From Polytrichum commune (lineage: Eukaryota; Streptophyta; Polytrichopsida; Polytrichales; Polytrichaceae), in assembly GCA_950295325.1 (NCBI GenBank), contig OX485805.1:57438758-57498757 (forward strand): a DNA stretch of 60,000 nt, read 5' to 3'. The position numbers were made by a program, and so were the translations under genes. The notes beneath the pieces are model-generated. The model did no database searches and was not told the origin of the DNA. It saw only the letters and a list, made by a program, of their open reading frames with translations. Positions 12,040 through 23,039 of the stretch are shown here, in pieces; the first letter of the stretch is position 1; the number at the start of each line of letters is the position of its first letter.

Positions 12040-12510
12040 CCAATTAACTTAAGTACACTAATTATGATGTTTAGTGTCATGTGGTAGTTTATGTCACTAT
12101 GGTAATTTTCCCAAATGACACTTCTTATCAATTAAGTGAACGGATAGTGTCCAGGATGATGAATGATGGATGATGGATGATGGATTAGTTCATCCATTGG
12201 CCAAAACTCTACCTTCTCTTGTCAGCAAGTTGTGATGAAATGTTGTCCAGGATGATGGATGATGGATGAAATGTCTATCACAAGTTGGTTAGTGACTCTA
12301 ATTGCAACACTTTAAATCTATAATCCCCCAAGAAATTTACAATGAATGATAATTGATGTTGGGTTGACGTTTAGTGGTGTTGACACTACACCATGGTTTA
12401 CAATTAGTATTGAGCAAGACAGCTCGAATCAGTGACACTAACTATCTTAGCTAGATATATGAAGAATATGATATAGCTTAGTTGGTAAATAATGATCATG
12501 CCGGTAAATG
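12040..12510. repeat. Dispersed repeat family C, copy 1, with GATGGAT minisatellites
   Basis: Shares blocks with 17260-17690: TTTAGTGTCAT(G/A)TGGT, TATGTCA(C/T)T(A/G)TGGT, TTTAGTGGTGTTGACACTACAC, GGTTTACA and AGTATTGAGCAAGACA. Two GATGGATGATGGATGA tracts (about 12156-12186 and 12250-12270) interrupt this copy and are absent from the other, so they expanded after the copies parted. Confidence 0.65.
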
Positions 12511-12574
12511 TTAGAGCAACATGTAACTATGAATGGTAACCCACACTAATTAGACAAATCCCAAGTACTTATGG

Positions 12575-12780
12575 ATGAACTAATTGAGTTTGAGAAATAA
12601 CTTATTGAAAGTTCAAGACTTCATGAATGTTATCAATCCATTTAGAGTAATTCATAGAATATTCCTCAATCTAATAAAGAAAAATCAAGAGATGTCAACA
12701 TGTAACCGGGCTTTGGGAACGCTAGGATCCCGACTAATTATGGGAAAAATCGTCCCCGGAGAATGTTTGAAGCTTTGATG
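12575..12780. repeat. Dispersed repeat family D, diverged copy
   Basis: Contains GTTTGAGAAATAAC, GTTCAAGACTTCATGAA, AGAGTAATTCATAGAATAT, AAAGAAAAATC and the tail ACTAATTATGGGAAAAATC..CCCCGGA. The same series recurs at 21073-21396 plus 22679-22830, and inverted at 27440-27660, 27770-27825 and 45110-45300. Confidence 0.7.
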
Positions 12781-12862
12781 TCAAAGTTTTGTCACCTAGG
12801 ATGTCACATGGGATGAGTAATTGTTCGGGCCCAATCCTAGTATAAATACATTGGGTTGGATT

Positions 12863-13356
12863 CTCAGGGAGTGCACTATTCATTAAAACCAAGCATCACG
12901 TGCGTGCATGCCCCTTATTAAAATACCCCTGTATACATTTTATTTTTGCTAAAATCAAGCAATATACTTACAAATCTCATTGCTTCAAAATACATTTCCA
13001 TACATACACAAGGGTCCAAAAACAAATACAGAAATTGTATATAACATGTGTACAAATGTTTGGAAATGCAAAAATATGGCCCTATTATATGTATAATATC
13101 AAATCATAGATTTTTAGTTATAAAGTCATTACTTAGTGGATGAAAAAACACATAATTCTTGGTCCAGGTCTGACTTGAACGCGTAAACACGTAAATGCGT
13201 ACTTTACATATATTTTTCTATAGCCTCATGTATATCTACTTCTTGCTTAATAGCAATATGTCTCTTGTACGTACATTTTATACATGCTTGTTTTAAATAA
13301 TACCCCTTTTGTGCACCCACGTGTATAAATACAGTACTTGAACAGTGCACTCCCTG
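12863..13356. mobile_element. Non-autonomous inverted-repeat element with 9-10-bp target duplication
   Basis: Left end CTCAGGGAGTGCACTATTCA and right end, reverse-complemented, CAGGGAGTGCACTGTTCA form short TIRs. GGGTTGGATT occurs immediately outside both ends (12853-12862 and 13357-13366). A target duplication of 9-10 bp fits Mutator-like elements better than hAT (8 bp). The interior is AT-rich with no coding frame. Family assignment is tentative. Confidence 0.7.
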
Positions 13357-14404
13357 GGGTTGGATTTGATAATACCAAGTGATCCTATTTTCTGGAAGAA
13401 GAAAAAAAAAGGCCGGCCCCAAGTATAAAGTGCCTAAATTAAGGACAAGATTTTTCATTGGCTTGAACTCTCAACACATGCCAAATTGGGCTCATCCATT
13501 GGACACTGAACATCTCTACCACCCATCCATGGAAGGTTAAATTCTCTTCACTAATATTTCCCCTCAATAACACTTGGACCTAATATCGGGCCTCATCACT
13601 TTACATGTGACAATGTTGGGCCCAATAAAAGTTGATAAAGTTGGGCTAGGTCGAGGGCTTAATGCTTGAGAATCGGGCCAATACCCAATCCGGCCCCATT
13701 ATGTTGTGTACAAAATCACCCTAAAGGGCCGGTTCACATGCAGTCCTAAGTCCCACTCATGTTAGCAAGTCCCAACATGAAGGCAAACTCCCAACTCTTG
13801 AGCCTCAAGAAACCATTGAAGTATGGTTTATATTCATTAAAGTCGGATCTTGATTATCTTACACAATATATATATATATCTTAGGACGTGTGTTGAGAGT
13901 TGGGTCTAGCAGAAAGCTAGACCTAGCTCTCAACACAAGTCCCAAGCCTCTTTACTCTTAGCTCATGCCTTCCTCAAAAACCTTCCAATGAGAGTTTTAC
14001 AAGTCACCTCCCTAAATCTCACTATCATATGTGAAAGTTGGAAGCACTGGGATTTGAGTTCCCAAGATGTGACTCCATCTGTTGTTTCTTTCCTTAAGGT
14101 GGCCATCAAGGCTTATATACTTGCATTTCGTTGCCTTTTACTTAATGGCTTAAAGTAAGCATGTGAATAGAAATCAATCCCAAGGAACTTATAGTCATGG
14201 TTTATCTCAAAGCTTTGGTACTTGCTTAGGTAAATGCCTCTTGGTACATATAGATTTATTTATTTATTTGTTCTCTACAAACTTCTTGTATATTAGTGGG
14301 TTTAATTACATAGTGATCCACACAAATCTTATAGGCTTCCATTGAGGACTACACCTCATGGGGACCAAATGCATTTCGAATGCATCAACGTACAAGCTGA
14401 ATAT

Positions 14405-14676
14405 GGGGGGGGGGGGGGAGAGAGAGGGGACACCCTTGTTTAACATCACTGTCTAAACATCACTTCACCATGTGTACCACCAATAATCTCGGGGGGTTCA
14501 CTGGCGAAAATCGTAGAACAATGTGCGATAAAAATAGGGTCCAATATATTCATTGTAGATAAATTTTGTAAAAAATGTACATGTAAAATAGGGGATTTTA
14601 AAATAGTGAAACATGTTTACATGTAAAATACCATCACCTTATAGTCTTTTCTGCAAGGTGAATAACCCCCCCCCCC
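14405..14676. repeat. Segment bounded by a G14 run and a C11 run
   Basis: A run of 14 G (14405-14418) faces a run of 11 C (14666-14676), giving an inverted homopolymer pair about 270 bp apart. The interior is AT-rich with ACATGTAAAATA duplicated (near 14579 and 14619). It may be a small transposon whose ends are homopolymers, but no target duplication is evident. Confidence 0.4.
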
Positions 14677-14679
14677 AAT

Positions 14680-15400
14680 AAATAAGTCCCGAACGCACAT
14701 GCATGCAAAATATAAGATGGAGTGAACCCCCCGAGCCAATAATTCATATTTTTGCATAAATTTTGGTATACATGGCTTTTACAACTTGTTGTGATTGAAG
14801 TGGTACACCTAGTTGTTAGAGACAATCCAAAAGGTGGTCATGTGGAACCATGTCGAAAGCTTTTTTGAAATTAACAAAACAAGAAATGAGACATTGACTT
14901 GCAAGTACTTGGGCTTGCTTAGTTAAAGTGTGTAATTTAATGATGTGGTCCAACTAGATCCACCTTCTATGAAACCCACTTGTCCTCTTGCTCTAATCCC
15001 TTTCGATTCTGCCCCAAATAGTAATTTATTTTTTCTAAAACTAAGCCATAGAGTTTGCCAAATAATGTGCCGAGCATTATGGTCCTATAGTCCCCCATAG
15101 AGTTTCTTTTGCCACATTAAAGATTATTTGAACAATTTTGGTAGTCTATGAGGCTAGGAAACCCTCTCCAACCACCAAATTAAATAACTTTGTAATTGTC
15201 TCACATAGATCAATTATAGCCCATTATAGAAACACAAGTTTTCAACCCATTAATATTTCATGCTTTGTGATGTTCTAAATTTTTCACAACAGCCCATACT
15301 TTCCTTTTTGTAAAAACATATGAAAGTGGAGTGTTTGGAATGAACACAAACATTGATACTTTGTCATGAGGTGATCTACTGCTTGTTGTGGCTTAAATGG
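14680..15400 (-). pseudogene. Non-LTR retrotransposon (LINE) reverse-transcriptase relic
   Basis: Read on the minus strand, with frames switched several times, the segment gives the core of a LINE reverse transcriptase in the right order: KRKVWAVVKNLEHHKA then NINGLK (finger region), YRTIMLGTLFGKLYG followed by EKKI, GQVGFI (the QxGF motif region) and NFKKAFDMVPHDHLLDCL (motif A, with catalytic Asp in KKAFD), then LGVPLQSQQVV and KAMYTKIYAKI. The usual Phe-Val-Asp before KKAFD reads VNF. Stops and frameshifts are numerous, the catalytic YADD region is not found, and neither ORF1 nor a 3' tail is visible. It is an inactive fragment. Confidence 0.8.
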
Positions 15401-16392
15401 GAGGGTCTAATCATCTTTTTTTATTCAAAGCTCTTCCAGAACAATTTTGGTTTCCTTTTTAGATGTAGTTCCTTTTGTTTGTGTTCCAAGAGCGGGTATT
15501 TCTTATGCTCGTAAGAATAAGCATCACTTGGTTGATTTTTAAATATTTTTTTATGACATTCTCCATCTGCGGTATAAAGATCCAATTAAACCTTGAGGTC
15601 TTTTTGTTCAACAATGAAGTAATCATCGTGAAGTGTGATGAATCCAAGAAATTGTTTGCGTACATCATTCATCTACAATGATTGGGTTTGGTCTAATTAG
15701 GAAAGGAAAAGGATCATCAAAACACCCTTGTTTAAGAAGGAAAGAGGAAATTATCATACATAAGTGTACCTCCCATTCATCCAACATAAAAACCCTAAAA
15801 TAATTTGCAGCCCAAGGTTATTTTTTTGGTTGATTTGACACCAAAATTATATTGATTATCCCATGTAGTACACGTGGTAACAATTTCCAAAACCTATTCT
15901 TTTTCCAAATCTCAAAATTATTGGGGGCTGAATTTTTTACCAAGTGATATTAATTTCATGAATACATGCTCCTTTATCATACACTTCAAGAAAAATAATG
16001 CATGCTCTAGAACTAGGAGTTAAACATATTTAGATTTATGCATAAATCATGGACAATTCTAACCGCCAATATGACATACACTAGATCACAAAACAACACA
16101 AATATGGTGGTTGGTGAACATGGAAACAAACACTCAAAGTCGTGGTTGTTGTGTTATTGCTTTTGTTGTTGGCATTTGATGTTTTTGTCCCCACAAGTAC
16201 ACATCCCTTATTATTTTTAGACAAGTGCTTTGTCCAAATATACTTAAACATATGTTCTAAGGTGTTTGTAAAGTGCGCAAAATGCTATCATATGAGCGGT
16301 TACATATGAACAACGAGCAAGAAAATGTTCATGGGTTTACATGCACTAATATCCTATAATTATGGTATTTTTACTTGAATGAGCTCAAAGAG

Positions 16393-16393
16393 T

Positions 16394-16423
<30 letters not shown>
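16393..16423. repeat. (CTT)n microsatellite
   Basis: About ten TTC/CTT units in gene-free sequence. Confidence 0.9.
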
Positions 16424-16424
<1 letters not shown>

Positions 16425-16639
16425 ATCGGCCCCAATCATTCTCGAGGCATCTCCTAACACTATGAATATGACAAGAACTTGCATTGAGAGTTTCCAACAC
16501 TTTGACACTTTGAACTCCCGATCTTATGGTGGCACTTATTTCATAGTGTAAAGAAAGTTAGTATCACCTTCATTAATTTCCCACATGCACTATTAGCCCA
16601 CCCTCACCAAATGGAATATTTAGTGTAGTTTTAAAAACC

Positions 16640-16740
16640 CCAAATCGGTCTACTCTAAGTCATTTGAGATGAAATCGGCAACAAACTTACAGAGGATCAA
16701 GTTTTTATATTAAACAAATTATAACATGACTCAGCCGATG
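16640..16740. repeat. Dispersed repeat family E, copy 1
   Basis: Shares TCGGTCTACTCTAAGTCATTTGAGATGAAATCGGC..ACAAAC.TA.AG.GG.TCAA with 31085-31165 (AAACCGAAGTCATTGGAGATGAATCCGGCCACAAACCTAGAGG). Short and diverged; class unknown. Confidence 0.45.
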
Positions 16741-17259
16741 AGTTGTGTTCAACTGCCCTAACTTCATATCCAATACGAAACAATGGCATTCCAGCATCCA
16801 ACATCTTTCTTCTCGAATCTACTGTTGGGTCCATGAACGCAACTCATCAGTTGAGTTAGGTTATGATGAGAAGTGCGACACTCGGTATATGATAAATCTC
16901 CCCCCCCCCCTCTCTCTCTCTCTCCAATCCGCATGGGCCCACACGGGCCCCGCATTCTTCTTTCCTTCTCCTTGCAAAGGTGAGTCAATAAATTCATCTC
17001 CCGGAGGCCTTTATTGGACATCCAAGTTGGATAAGCAGGCGAGTAAAGGAGGAAGTGGATATAAAGCATGGCAAAAGTGGCGGTAGCCAAGTGGCAACTT
17101 TCAAATTGAGATCATTCATTTCCCAACTTGTTATGAGTTACGGATCACGGTTGAGATAATAGAGTAACTTATTCAATGGAGCCTCCTTTTCAAGTTTAGG
17201 GTTAAGGAAGCCCAAGGAGGACCCCACATCTTCACAACTCTTTTAAGATGAGTCACTAC

Positions 17260-17690
17260 ATTATATATTGTACTTAGTGTCATATGGTTTTCTTTTATGT
17301 CATTGTGGTGAGTTTTCTAATAACATTCCTTATGAACAAGTTTACAAGTATTGTCATGGATGATTGAGAATTGGATGAAACCCATGTTAATTGTTGAAGG
17401 GGAAAATTGGTGTACTCTGCATCATAACAATACTATAATGAAATATTGTCATTGTTGATTGAATTTTGGATTAAAAATGACTAAGTAAGTGACAGTAATT
17501 GTAACATTGTAACTCAATGATGCCCATGTTCTGTTTACAAGGAATGGTAAGTAATCTAGGTTCACATTTAGTGTTGGTGACACTACACAAGCGGTTTACA
17601 CTTGGTATTGAGCAAGACAAATAGAGATGGCGACTCAAATACAATATTTTGTGTAGCAATGTTGGACCGGTATAAAGGTAAATGCATGGT
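17260..17690. repeat. Dispersed repeat family C, copy 2
   Basis: Collinear with 12040-12510 across several blocks, including TTTAGTGTTGGTGACACTACAC and GGTATTGAGCAAGACA, ending in GGTAAATG in both. It lacks the GATGGAT expansions of copy 1. Confidence 0.65.
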
Positions 17691-17734
17691 TTCAAGAATC
17701 AACATCGACCATGGTATCAAAATTGTAATACCAA

Positions 17735-18290
17735 TCAAATATTGATATTTGGTATGTCAAGGGGAGAGAATTCATTGGTATATCGAGTTTATTGTTTGGG
17801 TCAATACCATTTTGAACCATCTTGATACTAGGGTGAAATTGCCTAGGTATGAAGGTCCTTGCATACCATCAAAGACCCATACTCTATTGGTATAAAAATA
17901 ATTATAGAAACCTACTAATACAACAACCTCTCAAAAAACATATCATATGCAGTGCAGTAGAGAATACCCTCTTGGGTAACTTACCTAAATAATCACCAAT
18001 CTATGGTGGGAGGTCTTGTTCAATGTTTGATTGGTATTTTATTTTATTTTATTTTTCCCTCTTATACCATACATGCATCCTGAATGAGAATTTCACACTT
18101 TTTGATACCACTAAGGTATCATTATGTGACAATATTTATGTTTTTGATGCCATTTGGGTTTACATACCATGCAAAAACCTTCATACATATGTAAAACCCT
18201 TGTAATATCAATATGGCTGAAAATGATATTTGCGCATACCAAAATTCTCTTACCTTGACACACCACCAAACATCAATATTTGACTAGTAG
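17735..18290. mobile_element. Long degenerate inverted-repeat element
   Basis: The left arm (from ATCAAATATTGATATTTGG, then GTCAAGGGGAGAGAATTC, TATGAAGGTCCTTGCATACCAT) matches the reverse complement of the right arm (GTCAAATATTGATGTTTGG, GTCAAGGTAAGAGAATTT, TATGAAGGTTTTTGCATGGTAT) for well over 100 bp with many substitutions. A foldback-like, long-decayed transposon is the simplest reading. No target duplication is recognisable. Confidence 0.6.
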
Positions 18291-18850
18291 TCACGGGTAG
18301 ATCACTTAGTGCATTTTAGAAACGACGTGCGGCATAATATAGAGAGGATTAAAATCATTTGAAATAAAAATTATAAAGGAATTCCAAATAATGAAGGGGC
18401 CATTAAATGTAGACAAACCCATTATAAGTAAGTTAGATGGACATAAAATGTGGGCCATTATTTTTTTGTAAAATTAATATAGGGGTTGAAGATAAGGATC
18501 CTAGAAGGTATGTTTAGTATGGTATGTAAATGGGTTTAGGACTCACGGGGATGGATGATAATTGGGATTTCCGTCTGTCCAAAAATGGATGAAAAGGGAA
18601 CGTGCCGTCGTTGGGGTCGTCTTCCCCACGCTTTTATTACTTAAAATGAATATAGAGTACAAAAAATTGCAGTGACTTGGACAATATAAGTAGTGGAAGA
18701 GTGCAAACAAATGGGCCATTTTTTAAATTTAAGTAATTATAGGGAGGCTTTAATTCAACCCTTGAAGGTAAATAGCCCCAAAACAAAACAAAAAACCCAG
18801 CCGCACGTGGTGCATAAAAATGCCTTAGAGTGATCTACCCGTGCTAGTAG
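18283..18850. mobile_element. MITE with ~50-bp imperfect terminal inverted repeats
   Basis: Left end CTAGTAGTCACGGGTAGATC continues ACTTAGTGCATTTT and ACGTGCGGC. The right end, reverse-complemented, reads CTACTAGCACGGGTAGATC, ACTCTAAGGCATTTTT and CACGTGCGGC. The interior (~470 bp) is AT-rich and non-coding. The ends resemble CACTA-type termini (CACTACTAG) but no 3-bp target duplication is secure, so the superfamily is open. Confidence 0.65.
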
Positions 18851-18883
18851 TGAAAATTTGATACTACGAGTAGATTATTTGAT

Positions 18884-18929
18884 GCCGTTGTTGATATATA
18901 TATATATATATATGAACGTCAACAACGGT
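18884..18929. repeat. Hairpin with a (TA)n loop
   Basis: CCGTTGTTGA and TCAACAACGG flank a TA microsatellite of about ten units (18894-18912), forming a perfect 10-bp stem. A (TA)n expansion inside a short palindrome. Confidence 0.6.
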
Positions 18930-20180
18930 CTTGTCTTGGCTCAAGCCATGAATGCCATTTTGTACAATGTACAATAGAAATCATCACGACAGCCAACATT
19001 CGACGACATAAAGACCTCTGTTGTTGTGTTAAACCAATTTTGAAAGAAGATTTCCTTGCTTATGTGACATCTCCTTACATGGTGTCAGCTTTATTGTCTT
19101 CAGGTTTAAATTTTTTTTAATTTTAATAATGAATGTCTAATGATCTTTTAAGAGTGAATGCATTTCGTTGCATTGAGAAACAAAGAGGGTTGAGAATGTA
19201 TTTATGCACGTAGAAAGGATAAATTTTGGGCCTCCGACTGATTGGTGGATTTCCAATTTCAATTCCTTCCAAGAATACTTTTGAATAAACTTTCAACTCC
19301 CAACATTTGCATGATTCGTGGATATTGAGTTGACTAAAATTTGAGAAATGATGAATGACATTGTACAATAGGAGAAAATATGTTCATTGCAACTTGTCCA
19401 CTACAACTCATGGCAAGAAAAATACATGAATATATCATTTCGGTTGTCAACCGGAGGTTTGGGTTATGATTTTAAGAGGTCTGGCAACCAAAAACTATTG
19501 GTTGGCAAACAAAATGATTTATATATGCATTTTCTCGCCAAGAGTTGCACTGGACAAGTTTTCTCCAAGTGGTGGGTTGAGGTTGAAGACATTTCGCCCT
19601 AAACCTCAAAACCTTAGTAAGGATTAACACCACGATTCATTGATAGCCCCCTACAATCTCAATAGATGTCGTCATATTGAGGTAGGAGGAGGTTATGGAG
19701 ACTTGACCTCGATTCAATTGAGGTTGTATTGAGGTTGGGGTGGGACCAGCGTACATGCTCTTGACATGTATTGTCATACATTGTTGAGATATATGGGATT
19801 AGGGTTCGTGTGGGAATGTGGCCCTTCCTCAACTTATATTGTCATCTAGCATAGTTTGAGATATTAAGGTTGAGGACGAGGTCGAGGTTGGGAAGGTGTT
19901 GCTAAGGCCAACTTCTCCCTTACCAACTTGCACCAACTTAGGGCAACCATATAATATACAACACTTACCGGTGGAGTCAACCTTCAATATTCACAACTCA
20001 ACCACCAAAGTCAAGCCCGAGTCACTCCAAATTTGTTTATGAAGCATCATTTCGATTCCATAGCTTGATGAATGTACCTCTGATAATAGATCTGACCGTA
20101 CAGATGTCATGTTGGTAAGGTTTGGTTCGTTCTCCAAAGTTTCAACCATGCACATGTCCCACATCAAAAAAACTATACCG

Positions 20181-20648
20181 TAGCTCTCTAGCAGCTTGGG
20201 CACCTTTTTGCTTAATAATTAATTAAAGTGAGAAAGTGAGTTAGGTAGCCCATGAAACAATATTCTAAAATTGGGCAGATTCAAGAAGTAATTTGAAATA
20301 AGTTAAACAATCATCCAAGTCATTTCTATAATACATGGATGGGTTCCTAATTTCATCTATGGCGGCTACGATTAACCTGAACACTTCCCTTAACCAACAT
20401 TCCTTACCCTAAAGTTTGTCTTTTACTTCTATGTCGGGGTTCCTTGACAACAAATTTTGCTTTGTGTGGGAGTTATTTGATGCTACTTTGTTGGATTTTA
20501 GTGAATGTCACTCGCATTGTTATGATTTTAGGCACTCTTTGAATGTTATTTTTTTTTTTTTTTTGGACACTCAACGAAATTAATCTCTCATAAATTTAGG
20601 CACCTTTAAAATGAATTATATTTTCCAGCCCAAGCTGCTAGAGAGCTA
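20181..20648. mobile_element. MITE with perfect 21-bp terminal inverted repeats
   Basis: TAGCTCTCTAGCAGCTTGGGC (20181-20201, 21 bp) is repeated exactly inverted at 20628-20648. If TA is the target duplication, the TIR is the remaining 19 bp. The inner ends also share GGCACCTTT in direct orientation. A poly-T of about 19 lies at 20550-20568. No coding capacity. Confidence 0.7.
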
Positions 20649-21072
20649 CAATAACATAACATGTACATTGATATGGATGGGCATACAAAACAAAACCGTC
20701 TTTCTTGACCTTTAGGGGTTAACGTCCTTGGAAAAGGGAAGGATGTGCCATTTGAGGCATGGGCATAAAGTGGTTCTTATTGGGCATGGTCGCACACAAT
20801 ATAATGTATAATGTGAGCCTGCAAGTGTCGTAGGATTTTAGTGTTGCCGATTGCAAACAAAGGAGCCGTGGAGGGGCATTAATGCCTAGGGAAGTAGCCC
20901 ACCAGGCCCAAGTGGGTATGGCTCATAACCGGAAACATAACTCATACATAACTGGGTTTCCGGTTCATAACTGGGTATCTGGTTCCAAGATGGCCCCATC
21001 CCGAGTCCCGGTCCGGGCAGGGGGGTTAAGTAACCCACGTAGATCAATGAAGGGGGAGAACTGACCGCTAGT

Positions 21073-21396
21073 TACAGGTGAACTAGTTGAGTTTGGGAAA
21101 TAACCGCAAGACTTCAGGAAAAACTATCAATCGTTTTAGAGTTACCTATAGAATATATCTCATATTAGTAAAGAAAAACCGAAAGATCATGACATGTAAC
21201 CGGTTGAGTTTGAGAAATAACCGGTGGAAGTTCAAGACTTTAGAAAAGTTATTGATCGTTTTAGAGGTATCTATGGAATATACCTCATATTAGTAAAGAA
21301 AAACCGAAAGATCATGACATGTAACCGGTTGAGTTTGAGAATTAACCGGTTGGAGTTCAAGACTTCATGAAAATTATCGCTCGTTTCAAAGTTATC
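21073..21396. repeat. Dispersed repeat family D, tandem copies interrupted by a Mutator-like insertion
   Basis: Two and a half tandem ~120-bp units carrying AACCGGTTGAGTTTGAGAAATAACCGGT, GTTCAAGACTT, ATCGTTTTAGAG, ATATACCTCATATTAGTAAAGAAAAACCGAAAGATCATGACATGTAACC. The third unit is cut after AAAGTTATC at 21396 and resumes at 22679 with the same 9 bp, continuing to about 22830. The family serves as a dated landing site. Confidence 0.85.
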
Positions 21397-22678
21397 GGAG
21401 GACGCTAAACACCCCCCCCACGAACTTCTAGGGATTCCATATTCGGGCGGGGGCAGCCCTCCCACGAAATTTCTGGCCCCGCCCGGATTTTTTCCAAACC
21501 CGCCCGAAAATAGCTGCCCGCCCCGCCCGAAAACGAAAAAAACATTGCTCTTCCATTCTTGAAGGCCGCTTGACTACAAATCCCATATTGAGTGCACTTC
21601 ACCTTCAAGGTCTCAAATCCAATATATATGTGCACTTCCACCTAGTAAATAAGGCATTAAATGGGATTTCATCCCGGAAGTGAAACCATCAACCAAGAAT
21701 GTAATTAACTTGGAAGTCAAAAAATTAGAAAATCCTCATCAACATTGAGGTTATAATTTTTATGACTTACCATTTGAAATTGTCTTCGTCATTCTTAAAT
21801 GACACTTAAATTTAGTGTGCTAATGTGGTATGTATATTTTATAACATTTTAGATAATTCTGGCTACTTTCAAGAATATTCATACGCACTTATTCTAATTA
21901 AGTGTGATTTAATGTAATTATGTCTAATTAATTCTGATTAATCCTAATTAATCCCAAATAAATCAGAAAGTATTCTTTCCAAATTAAGTAAGACTAATTA
22001 ATCCTAAAATTTAATTACTGGAATTAACTCCAATTAAGTCCAATCAATTTCAGTAATTACAATACTCAATTTTTATATCCAGTAAGCCTAATTAACCCTA
22101 AAATTTAATTAATGGAATTAACTCCAATTAAATCCGGTAATTAAAATAATTTATTAATTAGTTCCATTAAGTATATTTTATAAATAAGTGCGTATGAATA
22201 TTCTTGAAAGTAGCCAGAATTATCTAAAATGTTATAAAATATACATACCACATCAGCACACTAAATTTAAGTGTCATTTAAGAATGACGAAGACAATTTC
22301 AAATGGTAAGTCATAAAAATTATAACCTCAATGTTGATGAGGATTTTCTAATTTTTTGACTTCCAAGTTAATTACATTCTTGGTTGATGGTTTCACTTCC
22401 GGAATGAAATCCCATTTAATGCCTTATTTACTAGGTGGAAGTGCACATATATATTGGATTTGAGACCTTGAAGGTGAAGTGCACTCAATATGGGATTTGT
22501 AGTCAAGCGGCCTTCAAGAATGGAAGAGCAATGTTTTTTTCGTTTTCGGGCGGGGCGGGCAGCTATTTTCGGGCGGGTTTGGAAAAAATCCAGGCGGGGC
22601 CAGAAATTTCGTGGGAGGGCTGCCCCCGCCCGAATATGGAATCCCTAGAAGTTCGTGGGGGGGTGTTTAGCGTCCTCC
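21397..22678. mobile_element. 1282-bp Mutator-like element with ~497-bp near-identical TIRs
   Basis: The element starts GGAGGACGCTAAACAC and ends with its exact reverse complement. The TIRs run 21397-21893 and 22183-22678. I count one length difference (C8 versus C7 run) and about three substitutions across 497 bp, roughly 99 percent identity by eye. AAAGTTATC directly flanks both ends (21388-21396 and 22679-22687), a 9-bp target duplication typical of Mutator-like elements. The outer ~150 bp of each TIR is GC-rich with GCCCGCCCC motifs; the ~290-bp centre is very AT-rich with CTAATTAA motifs and an internal duplication (ATTAATCCTAAAATTTAATTA..GGAATTAACTCCAATTAA). There is no transposase; open frames of 78-94 residues in the arms are mirror images of each other. 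It is non-autonomous and recently moved, or its arms were homogenised. Confidence 0.93.
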
Positions 22679-23039
22679 AAAGTTATCTATGGAATGTATC
22701 TCAAATCAGTAAAGAATAACCGAAATATCACGACATGTAACCAGTTGGATTTGAAAACACGAGGATGTTGACTAATTATGCCCAAAATCTCCCCGGACAC
22801 TAATGGAGATGGGTCTCCTATGGAGTTTTTCTTTTTCTTTTCTTTTTCCTTTTTTTGGACACAAAAGAAACAAGGCCATGATGACCTAAATAAAGGGAGT
22901 AGGGAAACTTTCTTGGGTGTACCCAGTGGAATTGCAAAACCCTAAGAAGGGTGAACAACCCAAGTATGATTAACTATGCCAACATTGGGTGTCCAATCAT
23001 CTCATGATTTTGGAATTCAACTTGTGGTACAGGAAGTCA

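Noticed and set aside
21405-22719. Two identical ORFs beginning MEVHIYIGFETL on opposite strands
   Set aside because: They are produced by the inverted arms of the Mutator-like element and are not conserved genes.
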